From positions 1 to 64,000 of IMG/VR virus record IMGVR_UViG_3300032313_000500: a stretch of DNA of 64,000 bases; one strand, given 5' to 3'. The notes beneath the pieces are model-generated. The model was not told where the DNA came from, did no database searches, and was given only the letters and a program-made list of their open reading frames with translations. The number at the start of each line of letters is the position of its first letter. Positions within the stretch are counted from its first letter, which is position 1. Shown in pieces: positions 10,812-19,687 of the stretch. The position numbers were made by a program, and so were the translations under genes. This DNA comes from a virus.

Positions 10812-13800
10812 TATCTTCTCTCCGAGTTTGAACGTTCAGCATCTCTTACTCTTTGCATAACGATGTCTGCTATCTCTTTGGCAGAAGCATTTTGACTTCC
10901 GGTCACATAGAAGTTGTATTCGTTGCCTCCACCGCCAGAACCGACGGTCATTGGCTGCTGGAGTGTTCTTGCAACAGGCATTCCGTTGTCACCCATTGCG
11001 CCTGAACCGGGAACAACATGAAGATGTCTTGCTTTGTTTACTCCGTGAAACTCGGCAAAACCACCAGTTGACCTTACAAGGGATTGGTACTGTCCAAGGT
11101 TTTGTCCAACTAGGTCATACGCTCTTCCTGTTACATGGTCGGAGTTTATAGAACCAAGACCATAGTTTCTGTACCCAGAAGTAACGGTTCTTTTGCCAGT
11201 TAATGCGCCATTCATTGATGCGTGGCGACTCATTGTTTGAGAAAGACGACTTGAGGTTGTGTCACCAAAAGCCTGTCCACGAGGAGTAGAAGTGTCTTCC
11301 GGCTTTGTGTTCCACCATGTCGGAGGAGTGCTGTACCAAGAAGGAGTTGCCTTATCTGTTTCTTCAAAAAAGATTTTCATTTGGTCAATAAGCGCCGTTG
11401 TCTTCTCTGCTATTGCTTCAGGAAGTTTGGTTAAGTCTGTGGTTTCCGTTGGCGTTTTTGCGGTGACTAGCCCCTCTAGGCCTAGCGCCTTCAATAGTGC
11501 TACTTCGGCTTTTCCACCAGACGCCTCCACCAATCTCATTCCAGCAGCGCCAGAAGGTAAAGCAAAACCACCTTCTGCCGCTTTTTCTAGTGCCACCTGC
11601 TGCTCTGGAGTCATAGACTTGAATCGTTTTGTGAATTCGGCAACATTAATTGAATTTCCACCCTGGAGAAGTTTGGCATTTAATTCTCCACCAAGACTGT
11701 TACCTAGGTCTGTGCTTGTTTTGTCAAAATATTCTTTAAGGGCAGGATTATTGGCAAAATCAATCTGCCCTTCCATTCCTTCAAAAGTTCTTCCCTTGCC
11801 GAACGCGCCACCCTGTTCGTAGTCTTTGCGTAATTGCGCAAATGAACTGACCCCCTCGCCAAAGTAGGCGGTGTAGTTTTTGACCTGGTCTTCCATGTAG
11901 GTGTTGATGTCTGTTTCTTTTAATTTTCCAGCGCCCGCTTGTTCTCTAAGTGACTCTGCCCTTTCGTCAATTATTTCTGGAGCACGAGCAGCAGCAGTGT
12001 ATTTTTGGAAAATTGACGTGTTGTCTATTACTATGCTTGTTGTTGCTGCTCTTATTTGTTGAGCAGTTTTAACTGTCGTCAAGCCAAGTTCTTTGAGAAC
12101 TTCGTTGAAGTCTTTAGTGCTGTCCATGAGATTGACGCCCATTGTTTTAGCAAGGGCTATGTTTTCTTGGTCTGATTTACCTGTGATTTTTGCTAAAGCA
12201 TCAAGACGACTGTTGTAGTTTTTTTGAAGTGGAGCCATTGCTGCTTCGCTGACTTCCATATCTTTTTGCATTTTTCTCAAAGCCTCACCAGGCTTCTTCA
12301 TCATGTCTTTATATTGTGTTTCAGAAATTTTAGTGCCGTACTTAGATTGGTTTCTATAAATACTGGTTAGTTTTGATTCTTGTTTTTGTCTATCAACATC
12401 TTTTTTGTTATTAGTTCCATATCCAAGAGGGTTTAAAACCCTGTTGTCCAAAAGGCTCTTGCCACCAAGTTTGGAAACAATTCCAGCAGTCAGGTTTCCG
12501 ACGATGTCCATGTTCATCGTTGTTCCGCCAAGAATTTTTCTTACAATTTTTGGCATTCTTTTACCAGTAGCGCTTTCAAATGCGAGTCCGGCTTGACCAC
12601 CAGTGGCACCACGATTTAAAACGTCTGGAACTATTCCATAATAGTTTTTTCTGTTTAGTGGTACTCCGGCCGTATCTTCAGAAAGTTTTTTACTGTATTT
12701 TAATGCGCCTGCTAAAGCGTTTCTAGTACCACTTCTACCAACGCCAGTTTCTCCGCGTACAGCATCAAGAGCAAAAGAAAAAGCATTATCAATAATGCTC
12801 TGTGCTACTTCTCCAGCAGCCTTTTTTGATGCTTTAACTTCTTCCTTCTTCTTATTTAGTGTTCCCATGATTCCACCAGTAACACCACCAATAAGACCAC
12901 CGATGATTGCGCCTGCGGCCGTACCAATTACTGGAACAAAAGAACCAATAAGTGCACCAGCAGCGGCACCTCCAGCAAGACCACTAACCGCACCACCGGT
13001 TGCGGTCTTTGATTTCATTGCAGTTCCAAGACCTGCTACAGCAATACCCGCAAGTGGGTTCATTTGACCGACTGCAGCGCCTAAAGCGAGCGCACCTTGT
13101 GCTTCTTCTGGAGCAAACTGTGACGCAGCACCGAGAAGCATTGTTGTTCCCATTCGTGCGCTACCAGAGCCTTGGAACTTGCCCATGGCTTTCATTCCTC
13201 TAGATTGTCTTGGTCCAGAACGAGCAGCACGGTTAGCAGCGGCTCTTTGTCTTAGTTTTGCGCCTCTAGTGAATTGCCCTCTGCTGTTTCTTTTGTTGGC
13301 TTTGTCGGCTGCTGCTTTCTCGCCAGTAGGGTCTTCTGCGTCGCCATACATATAGTTGTATGTACCTTGTCTTGCCAACTGCGATATTGCCGCTAACTTA
13401 GGGTTTCTAAGTCTTGACATTCCGACTCTGTAACCGCCTGGATTTGAAGCAGACATTCCAGGACGATTCCAAATCATGTTTCCATCGGGGTCAACGTCGT
13501 TCATGCTGTACGTTCCGCCTGGTCGCACATTCCTTCCACCAAGAAAAGACGAAGGGCCGACTGGGTAACTTCCAACTCTTCCTAGGGCGCTATAGAAACT
13601 GCCTCCACCGCCAGCGCCTGTTCTTGATGCAAAGCCTCCACCGCCAGCGCCTGTTCTTGATGCAAAGCCTCCGCCAGTACCTGTTCTTGATGGAACACCA
13701 CCACCGGTTCCGCCGTAATAGGCTCCGGTTGTTCCTAGCGAACCACCACCGGTTACTCCACCTCTTCCGCCTCCTGGGGCATGACCTCCAGGTGTTCCGC

Positions 13801-15487
13801 TAGTAATGATTGTTGCATTGGGGGCATTGATGGTTGCGTTTTTTGTAACAGCGCTTGCTGTCCATCCACCTTTTGTGCCCTTCATTGCGTTCAATCCACC
13901 ACGAACAGCAAGAAGCGTTGCAAGTGCGCCTACGGTTCCGCCTCCACTCAATGACCGCATCCCCTTTATAAAACCAGTCATTTGGCTGACCATTGCAGAA
14001 ATACCATTGACAACATCATTGATAAATGGCATTAAATCCTGCAGCAACTTTTTCATTTCTGCTTGAAACTTCATTATTTCACCAATGAGTTCACCAATTC
14101 TGTCTCCGAACTCAATTACGGTTGCTTTGTTATTTACTAGCCAATCGTTGAACTGTCCAAAACTTGATGCGGCAATATTTTTGACATGCACCCAAATTGC
14201 GCCAAACATGCTTTCAATTACACGCGCACCCTCTATGAATGGCCTGAGTTTGTCAAGCGTGGCATCCCAGCCGTATTTAAACTCTTTCCACCATCCAGCC
14301 ATCCTGTCAAACATTCCAGTAACGGTTCCAAGGTTTTCGTTAATCAAGTTAACCGAAAGGTCTGTAAGTTTTTGTACCATGCCTACAAGACCATCAAGCA
14401 TTGATGTCATGCCAAATCTTTGTGTACTTCCTGAAATTTTTGCAAAGCCACGGCTGAGGATGCCAAAAATCTCAAACATTGATTTCTTGATTGGTTCCAG
14501 AAGCGGTTGACCCATATCTCCAAACTGAACCTTGAGAAGATTGAAGTATCCTTTAAGTTTATTAATCAAAGTTCCAGATACTGCTTCAAACTGGCCTTCA
14601 AGGCCAGCCGCCTTTGCAAGTTCACCAGACGTAATCGCCGCCTCAAGAGATTTCTTGTTATTGATTTTTAGGTCTTTGAATGCTTTGTCAACTTTTGCTT
14701 TATCGGGAAATAGTTTTTGCGCAGAAACCTTGGCCTCGGAAAAAGATTTTTTTGAATCCTGAAGAAGCGCAACTAGGTCTGCTGCTTTTTTGATTCCTTC
14801 TTCAATCGGCTGACCTGCTGAAGCAAAGTCCATCAGTCCTTTAAGAAGTCCTTGGCTCTTTCCTGTGAATGTTGAAGTCTTTGAGATGGTCGCAAAAGCG
14901 GCGTTTAAGTTTTCTACACCGACAGAAGCAAGGTCTACGTCAGCATGAAGGCCACGCATTACTTGTCTTGTTTGATTTAAACTAGAACCAAACTGGCCCT
15001 TGCTTGTTGTTTTGTATGCAAACATTGCCGCTTGCTGTTCACGTATTGCAGCCGACGCAGCAGCAGCCGCAGCCACCACAGCGGTCATACCAGCAGCAAG
15101 TGGACCTAGGGTAGACCTCATGAGTTTCATGGCTCCATTACCTAGCAGGAACGCAGCATGAACACCCAGCATTGCAGCGCCCATGGCTGCCATTTCTATA
15201 CTGGCACCCTTCAGAGAAAGGCTTAGACCTTTTAATCCGACAGTTCCAACCATTTTGATTGCTTTGTCAAATTCGTCAAATGTACGTTTCCATTTAACAA
15301 GGGTTTTGGTGACACTAGAACCACCTCCGCCGCCGCCACCTGCGCCAGTGCTTGACGCTAGGCCAGAACCAATTTTATTGATTCTTCTCTCAAGTTTGTC
15401 AACGGAACTTTCAACGCTTTTAAGTTGCGCTTTGGCCCTGGCGGCACCGTCTACATCAATCTGTAGTTCAATTTTCGCTTCGGCCAT
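10811..15487 (-). CDS. Tape measure protein with C-terminal M15-type peptidase
   Basis: A 1558-residue protein, the largest of the tail operon. It opens with a coiled coil (LKSVESSVDKLERRINKIG) and then has a hydrophobic Ala-rich stretch at about residues 90-150. A TP901-type helical body follows, then a Gly/Arg-rich linker with tandem FASRTG units, and a second hydrophobic Gly/Ile/Ala region at about 836-875. The C-terminal domain has SDHVTGRAYDL (about 1447-1457) and RHLHVV (about 1485-1490), the S-x-H-x-x-G-x-A-x-D plus H-x-H zinc ligands of D-Ala-D-Ala carboxypeptidase-type (M15) peptidoglycan hydrolases. It sets tail length and probably opens the cell wall during DNA entry. Confidence 0.85.
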   Translation of the reverse strand: MAEAKIELQIDVDGAARAKAQLKSVESSVDKLERRINKIGSGLASSTGAGGGGGGGSSVTKTLVKWKRTFDEFDKAIKMVGTVGLKGLSLSLKGASIEMAAMGAAMLGVHAAFLLGNGAMKLMRSTLGPLAAGMTAVVAAAAAASAAIREQQAAMFAYKTTSKGQFGSSLNQTRQVMRGLHADVDLASVGVENLNAAFATISKTSTFTGKSQGLLKGLMDFASAGQPIEEGIKKAADLVALLQDSKKSFSEAKVSAQKLFPDKAKVDKAFKDLKINNKKSLEAAITSGELAKAAGLEGQFEAVSGTLINKLKGYFNLLKVQFGDMGQPLLEPIKKSMFEIFGILSRGFAKISGSTQRFGMTSMLDGLVGMVQKLTDLSVNLINENLGTVTGMFDRMAGWWKEFKYGWDATLDKLRPFIEGARVIESMFGAIWVHVKNIAASSFGQFNDWLVNNKATVIEFGDRIGELIGEIMKFQAEMKKLLQDLMPFINDVVNGISAMVSQMTGFIKGMRSLSGGGTVGALATLLAVRGGLNAMKGTKGGWTASAVTKNATINAPNATIITSGTPGGHAPGGGRGGVTGGGSLGTTGAYYGGTGGGVPSRTGTGGGFASRTGAGGGGFASRTGAGGGGSFYSALGRVGSYPVGPSSFLGGRNVRPGGTYSMNDVDPDGNMIWNRPGMSASNPGGYRVGMSRLRNPKLAAISQLARQGTYNYMYGDAEDPTGEKAAADKANKRNSRGQFTRGAKLRQRAAANRAARSGPRQSRGMKAMGKFQGSGSARMGTTMLLGAASQFAPEEAQGALALGAAVGQMNPLAGIAVAGLGTAMKSKTATGGAVSGLAGGAAAGALIGSFVPVIGTAAGAIIGGLIGGVTGGIMGTLNKKKEEVKASKKAAGEVAQSIIDNAFSFALDAVRGETGVGRSGTRNALAGALKYSKKLSEDTAGVPLNRKNYYGIVPDVLNRGATGGQAGLAFESATGKRMPKIVRKILGGTTMNMDIVGNLTAGIVSKLGGKSLLDNRVLNPLGYGTNNKKDVDRQKQESKLTSIYRNQSKYGTKISETQYKDMMKKPGEALRKMQKDMEVSEAAMAPLQKNYNSRLDALAKITGKSDQENIALAKTMGVNLMDSTKDFNEVLKELGLTTVKTAQQIRAATTSIVIDNTSIFQKYTAAARAPEIIDERAESLREQAGAGKLKETDINTYMEDQVKNYTAYFGEGVSSFAQLRKDYEQGGAFGKGRTFEGMEGQIDFANNPALKEYFDKTSTDLGNSLGGELNAKLLQGGNSINVAEFTKRFKSMTPEQQVALEKAAEGGFALPSGAAGMRLVEASGGKAEVALLKALGLEGLVTAKTPTETTDLTKLPEAIAEKTTALIDQMKIFFEETDKATPSWYSTPPTWWNTKPEDTSTPRGQAFGDTTSSRLSQTMSRHASMNGALTGKRTVTSGYRNYGLGSINSDHVTGRAYDLVGQNLGQYQSLVRSTGGFAEFHGVNKARHLHVVPGSGAMGDNGMPVARTLQQPMTVGSGGGGNEYNFYVTGSQNASAKEIADIVMQRVRDAERSNSERR
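13601..13692. repeat. 33-bp tandem repeat in the tape measure gene
   Basis: Two perfect 33-base copies (13601-13633 and 13634-13666) are followed by a degenerate third copy to about 13692. On the coding strand they encode FASRTGAGGGG units. The FASRTG core is the same motif that punctuates the head polyproteins at 31-53 kb. Confidence 0.9.
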
Positions 15488-15523
15488 GGGCTACTCCAGA
15501 ATTACATGAGCGACCAAAGGTTT

Positions 15524-15697
15524 TTACGCTTTTTGCGCTTTTTGTTGTTCTTCGCGGTCGTTAGAAACCACTTTAGCACAAGCAAGGCGTATCAGCCATT
15601 CATCATCGCTACAATCAAGGAGTCTTACGGGGTCTGTTCCAAACAGTTCACCTAATCGCGCAGCAGAGACGATTAGGGGGTCATTTACTAACTCCCC
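15524..15697 (-). CDS. Tail assembly chaperone GT extension (expressed by -1 frameshift)
   Basis: An open frame in the -1 register relative to the 15688-16227 gene runs to TAA at 15524-15526. It encodes about 55-60 residues including FGELVNDPLIVSAARLGEL and DDEWLIRLACAKVVSNDREE. It has no plausible start codon of its own. The previous -1-frame stop lies just upstream, so the shift must occur in the last about 30 bases of the upstream gene. The GGGG run at 15694-15697 (0-frame TCG GGG AGT TAG) lets a glycine tRNA slip back one base without mismatch. An arrangement of short G, slippery end and GT just before the tape measure is standard for tail chaperones. The product would be a G-T fusion of about 235 residues. 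Confidence 0.7.
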   Translation of the reverse strand, partial: GELVNDPLIVSAARLGELFGTDPVRLLDCSDDEWLIRLACAKVVSNDREEQQKAQKA

Positions 15698-16227
15698 GAA
15701 GACTCCGTCGTAGGGTCCGAGGTGTCAATTGTATCCGAATAGCCAGCAGCGTCAAGAATCGCCAACGCAGCGGCTTCTAGGTGAGGGTCAACGCCAAAAA
15801 ATGCACGAACTGCCTCTGGAATCGGTCTAGTTGTGTCTGTCATCGTAAGGATGTCAGCCGCCGCAAAGTTAAGCGTGTAGCCGTTCTCGTCGTAAACTTC
15901 TTCGCCATCAAAAACAATGCCAACAGTCGTGCTTCCGATTACGTAGCAGGAGAACTTAATTGAGTCCATCCCGGCTTTGCTGTCTTCTCCGGAGTTCTTA
16001 CGCCACTGACGCAATTGATGTTGCGTGATGTTTGGACTAATTCGCAAAGAAACGCCTGGACGTTCTGGTACGTCAAGACGAACGACTGGTCGTTCAACCT
16101 TCTTTTGAATCACTTCTTTGAGGCGAGAAAGAACATTTGGTTCCTCAACTTTTGGAATTGATGGACTCTTTGGCTCAGCCTTCTTTGGTGAATCAGGCTC
16201 GGTATAAAGGGAGTTGTTTTCTGTCAT
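15688..16227 (-). CDS. Tail assembly chaperone G
   Basis: A 179-residue protein with a Pro/Lys/Glu-rich N-terminal 60 residues. Its globular part contains 'QHQLRQWRKNSGED', 'IGSTTVGIVFDGEEVYDENG' and 'AVRAFFGVDPHLEAAALAILDAAGYSD'. It lies between the tail tube and tape measure genes, the position of lambda G/T-type and TAC chaperones that coat the tape measure during tail assembly. Its last codons contain a GGGG run that probably programmes a -1 shift into the downstream extension. No catalytic function is expected. Confidence 0.7.
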   Translation of the reverse strand: MTENNSLYTEPDSPKKAEPKSPSIPKVEEPNVLSRLKEVIQKKVERPVVRLDVPERPGVSLRISPNITQHQLRQWRKNSGEDSKAGMDSIKFSCYVIGSTTVGIVFDGEEVYDENGYTLNFAAADILTMTDTTRPIPEAVRAFFGVDPHLEAAALAILDAAGYSDTIDTSDPTTESSGS

Positions 16228-16291
16228 AACAGCACATTAGCACAACATCAGATGAGCGGTGCAACTAGGCTGTAAAACGTTTATTTAATTT

Positions 16292-16747
16292 TTATACAAC
16301 GCCTTGAACAGCGAACGTAAGGGCAAACGTTGCTGGAGCACCAGATGATGAGTCACCGTCTGGCTCGGTCATTCCGACAAGCAAGCAATTTGCGTAGGTA
16401 CGGTCAAGACCCTGAACTTTGATGTCGCAGTCATACGTTGTGACGGTGATGTCGTAGTACACGCGACCAATAAGCGGTCTCAATGTCTTAATCTTGGCTG
16501 CGATACCGCTACCGGTGTCTGAAACAACTCTGTCGTCATCGTAGTGAGCGGTAAGTGTGATGTCACCAATCTCTGCTGGTGCGCAAAGTACTTCAGGGAA
16601 CTTTGCTCCACCTGGGTAGATTTTTTCAACGGACGCTGTAATTTCGCCACCTGAAACCTGCGCAAATCTAAACCCTGTCCATTTTGGCGAAGTTGCGCCG
16701 ATTGGACTGATTTCTGCGAGGATTTGCCTCTGTGATACTTTAGCCAT
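16292..16747 (-). CDS. Tail tube protein
   Basis: A 151-residue protein immediately downstream of the sheath gene, with the size and beta-rich pattern of myovirus tail tube subunits. It shows 'WTGFRFAQVSGGEITASVEKIYPGG', 'GDITLTAHYDDDR', 'GRVYYDITVTTYDCDI' and a C-terminal 'ATFALTFAVQGVV'. Hexameric rings of this protein form the inner tube. The ATG is preceded by an AGGAG-type ribosome site (complement of about 16754). Confidence 0.8.
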   Translation of the reverse strand: MAKVSQRQILAEISPIGATSPKWTGFRFAQVSGGEITASVEKIYPGGAKFPEVLCAPAEIGDITLTAHYDDDRVVSDTGSGIAAKIKTLRPLIGRVYYDITVTTYDCDIKVQGLDRTYANCLLVGMTEPDGDSSSGAPATFALTFAVQGVV

Positions 16748-16760
16748 CGCTTACTCCTGA

Positions 16761-18236
16761 CTAGACTGTAACAGTTGATGTTAGATTTGATTTGACAATT
16801 GTAACTTCAATCTTGTCACCGATTGGCGAAACCCGGATGCCGAGTTGCGCTTTCACTGTTCCTCCTGCAAGTTGTGCAGTCGTATTGATTGAAGTATCGC
16901 ACTTGACCGAGTAACCAGGGTCAATAAGTTTTCCATTGACATCAAGTGCTTCATACAAAGCCCCTACTGCCTTCATTCTTTCGCAAATTCCGGTCAGTCT
17001 GCCCTCAATTGAAGAGAACAAACCGCCACGACCATCAACAACAGCGAAGATTAGGTCTTCCATTGAAGCGTTAGCCTCGGAGACAACGCTGTTGACTGTA
17101 TCTTGGGTTGTGATGAATCTGAAATTTTCTGTGTCCAGTGAAAGTGAACGTGCTCCATAGATTCTCACCGTGTTGGCAATGATTCTAATTGCGTTTACAT
17201 AGTCAGCATCAAGCGAGTCTCCAAGAGTCTTGTTGACGTCAACTTCAACTCCGGTAACAAAACGAGCAGCAGAGATTAAACCAGCATATGGCTGATGAGG
17301 ACCTGTCTGGTTGTGTGCGAGCGCACGCTTTCCAGCAGCGTAACCATCGGGTGGAATCAATCTTGTTACACCAGCAACGTCCGTTGGAACGTATACCCAC
17401 GGGTAGTAGAGAGCGGCATGCTCGGAACCAGTTTCAGCAGCGAGCGACGCTGCTGCTGCAGTAATTCCTGTTGCTGCTTCCGCAAGATGACAGAGTGCGA
17501 TTCTGTTGTATGTGTTTGCATGAGTAATGAGGTCCGTGTTGATTGCATGTGTTTCTGGGCAAGAAACTGCACCAGGACCAAAAGAATCGTTGAACAACTC
17601 AAGAGCATCAGCAAATGCTGTGAACGAAACGTCAACTGTGTTGTCTGTTCTGTCGTCGGCACCGTCAGTAAATGTTCCAGCACCAAATGCTGTTACTGCA
17701 CTCGCTTCTGGCATTCCGTCTGTCAACTTTACAGCCGCCATGTACTTTGAAGCAATAGGGCTGCTGTTAATTGCATTAACAAGAGCAGCGGTTGTCGTCT
17801 TGAGTCCTGTTGCGTAAACAAGTTCGTCGTTGTAATACAACTTAATGTTCTTACTTGAGGAACTAGCAACGACTTCAATATCCATGTCATGTGCCCAGTC
17901 GCCAGGGCCATTTGCCGTAAGTCGGATACAGTTGGCACCACCAACGCCGCCTACGTTAAGAAGTACTTGTGCTGAAGTTGCAGCAGGCCCTACGACTCTT
18001 GCGATATAGCACTGTGTGCCGCCTTCTTCAAAGAAGGTCTGAACGGTCGGGTGAAGGTATGCATATGTTACATAACCACCAAATGTTTCTTCAAACTCTG
18101 CAAGGCTTGTTACGAGAACTGCCTCATCAGAAGGACCACGGTGAGCAAGTCCAACGAAAAATGCCTGCGACGAAGCGCGCACTGTTGTGCTTGTAGGACC
18201 TGTTCTGACTGCTGTAGTAATTGATACGCCTGGCAT
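16761..18236 (-). CDS. Tail sheath protein
   Basis: A 491-residue contractile sheath subunit. Family features include the start MPGVSITTAVRTGPT, 'AFFVGLAHRGPSDEAVLVTSLAEFEETFG', 'VQTFFEEGGTQCYIARVVG', 'YPWVYVP' and 'PPDGYAAGKRALAHNQTGPHQPYAG', plus the C-terminal 'RMKAVGALYEALDVNG' with terminal beta strands 'IRVSPIGDKIEVTI'. Length is typical. It polymerises around the tube and drives contraction. The gene heads the tube/chaperone/tape-measure block. Confidence 0.92.
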   Translation of the reverse strand: MPGVSITTAVRTGPTSTTVRASSQAFFVGLAHRGPSDEAVLVTSLAEFEETFGGYVTYAYLHPTVQTFFEEGGTQCYIARVVGPAATSAQVLLNVGGVGGANCIRLTANGPGDWAHDMDIEVVASSSSKNIKLYYNDELVYATGLKTTTAALVNAINSSPIASKYMAAVKLTDGMPEASAVTAFGAGTFTDGADDRTDNTVDVSFTAFADALELFNDSFGPGAVSCPETHAINTDLITHANTYNRIALCHLAEAATGITAAAASLAAETGSEHAALYYPWVYVPTDVAGVTRLIPPDGYAAGKRALAHNQTGPHQPYAGLISAARFVTGVEVDVNKTLGDSLDADYVNAIRIIANTVRIYGARSLSLDTENFRFITTQDTVNSVVSEANASMEDLIFAVVDGRGGLFSSIEGRLTGICERMKAVGALYEALDVNGKLIDPGYSVKCDTSINTTAQLAGGTVKAQLGIRVSPIGDKIEVTIVKSNLTSTVTV

Positions 18237-18250
18237 GTGACCTCCGTGTC

Positions 18251-18628
18251 TTAAAGTTCGTCGCTGTTAAGCGTCTTACTGTCGTCTGGCAAGTCTAATT
18301 GTACAGAAACTTGCTCTCTAGAATCTGCAACTGTTGTTAAAGTTTCTTCTTTTACTTTTTCAACTTTTGTTTCTTCAATTTTTGTTTTTTTGGGCTTTTC
18401 TTTTGCTTCTTCAGTCTTGACAATTTCAAGTTTGTAAGACTTTACGGCAGAAAGGACATCTGGATTGTCGTCGCAAGAAAATGCTTCGTCCTCTGGATAC
18501 AGCAAAACAGGTGGCAAACCAATGGTTATATTTCTTCCGGAAATGTTCTTGACAACAATATGTCCAGAGCCGTCATTGTCAAAGTCGGATTGACTTTTGA
18601 TTTTTTCAACTTTGTGTGAATGGGTCAT
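18251..18628 (-). CDS. Hypothetical protein with charged C-terminal tail
   Basis: 125 residues. The N-terminal half (IVVKNISGRNITIGLPPVLLYPEDE) looks like a small beta domain. The second half is strongly charged, with Lys/Glu repeats such as EEAKEKPKKTKIEETKVEKV. It sits between the tail completion protein and the sheath gene, so it is probably a small structural or assembly factor. I do not recognise a family. AGGAG precedes its ATG. Confidence 0.6.
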   Translation of the reverse strand: MTHSHKVEKIKSQSDFDNDGSGHIVVKNISGRNITIGLPPVLLYPEDEAFSCDDNPDVLSAVKSYKLEIVKTEEAKEKPKKTKIEETKVEKVKEETLTTVADSREQVSVQLDLPDDSKTLNSDEL

Positions 18629-18667
18629 TTTTGCTCCTGATTGACTTTAATTAGTGTACATCACTAT

Positions 18668-19252
18668 TTACGGCGTTGTATCTAGATTGATAAATTCAAT
18701 CTCTACAGAAGACGCTGCAGCGAGTGGCCTTCTGTCAACAATTTCGTCAATAGATAAGTCATAAGATATGTAGGCCCCAGCAAGAACCCTGTCACCCTTC
18801 AGGAGGGTTAAATCAGAAAATTGTTCTTGCATTGAACCCTCATCTATCTGTAAACGAAAGGTCTCTTGTGGGTCTGTTGCTTTTAGACATGGGTAGTCAA
18901 GCAAGGCAGACCTAACAACCGTAGTGAACCTGTCTCTCATAAGTGTTGTTTCTGCAGAGCCGACGTCTCTAACCCACACATACGTGCGCATCGTGTAATT
19001 GACTCTATACAACGGGTTTGAGCCAGAATATCCAATTCTTTCAATCCTATTCGTGGACATAACGACCGTTATTATCGTTGGCCATTCGTCTAAAGCAATT
19101 GGCTCATAGGTCAAAAACTTGACTGGAGTCGGGAGTTGCTCGTCGTCTGCATTCCAACCGTTTCTGTAGTCAATAATTCTTATAGGAATATCATCACTTA
19201 GATAAGAATTAACGTAATCCTTGGCAAATTGGGCACCGTACATCAGTTCCAT
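18668..19252 (-). CDS. Tail completion / terminator-like protein
   Basis: A 194-residue protein between a virion-morphogenesis (gpS-like) protein and the sheath. Segments such as 'FLTYEPIALDEWPTIITVVMST', 'VNYTMRTYVWVR', 'RDRFTTVVRSALLDYPCL' and 'AGAYISYDLSIDEIVDRRP' match the layout of tail terminator proteins (ferredoxin-like alpha/beta with a central helix). The start overlaps the stop of the preceding gene. Such proteins cap the tail before head joining. The assignment is from order and fold pattern. Confidence 0.6.
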   Translation of the reverse strand: MELMYGAQFAKDYVNSYLSDDIPIRIIDYRNGWNADDEQLPTPVKFLTYEPIALDEWPTIITVVMSTNRIERIGYSGSNPLYRVNYTMRTYVWVRDVGSAETTLMRDRFTTVVRSALLDYPCLKATDPQETFRLQIDEGSMQEQFSDLTLLKGDRVLAGAYISYDLSIDEIVDRRPLAAASSVEIEFINLDTTP

Positions 19253-19686
19253 TAGTTACCCTCGGCAATGTATCGCTCAGCGTCTTTAGCCAGTTTCTTT
19301 GCAAACATCGGTGGCTCAAAGATGATTTCACGTTTTGGCATGCTCCATGTTCCATATTGGTGAAATCTTGCAACCGGTGCGTCGGTTCCAAACCTTGCTG
19401 ATTGACGGTTTATTTCACTAACTGAAAATGTTTCAATACTCTTGAACAGTCCACCAGACCTAACAAGTGTTGGTGCACCCGGAAAACGAACAGACTTCCA
19501 TGCTCCGTATTCAGCATCCAATGGAGCCCATTTTCCATTTCCGTTAGAAAGAAAATGCTTGGTGTAGATGTCTGATAAGTCTTCTTTTGCTCTTCTAAAA
19601 ACAGGACGCAAGTCTTCCACTCTGTCCCTTACGTCTTGTAAGAGTTCCTGAGCATCATTTGTGTTTACTTCAACCCGTACGCGCAT
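19252..19686 (-). CDS. Phage virion morphogenesis protein (gpS / HK97 gp10-like)
   Basis: A 144-residue protein: an N-terminal strand and coiled helix (VRVEVNTNDAQELLQDVRDRVEDL), then 'GKWAPLDAEYGAWK', 'LVRSGGLFKSI' and the diagnostic 'FHQYGTWSMPKREIIFEPP'. This pattern characterises tail completion proteins of the P2 gpS type. It is a normal size and acts at the tail-head interface. It is flanked by the head-tail connector and the terminator-like protein. Confidence 0.8.
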   Translation of the reverse strand: MRVRVEVNTNDAQELLQDVRDRVEDLRPVFRRAKEDLSDIYTKHFLSNGNGKWAPLDAEYGAWKSVRFPGAPTLVRSGGLFKSIETFSVSEINRQSARFGTDAPVARFHQYGTWSMPKREIIFEPPMFAKKLAKDAERYIAEGN

Positions 19687-19687
19687 C

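Noticed and set aside
11259-11822. 187-codon plus-strand frame in the tape measure region
   Set aside because: Antisense to the tape measure C-terminal region. Compositionally a shadow and without ribosome site.
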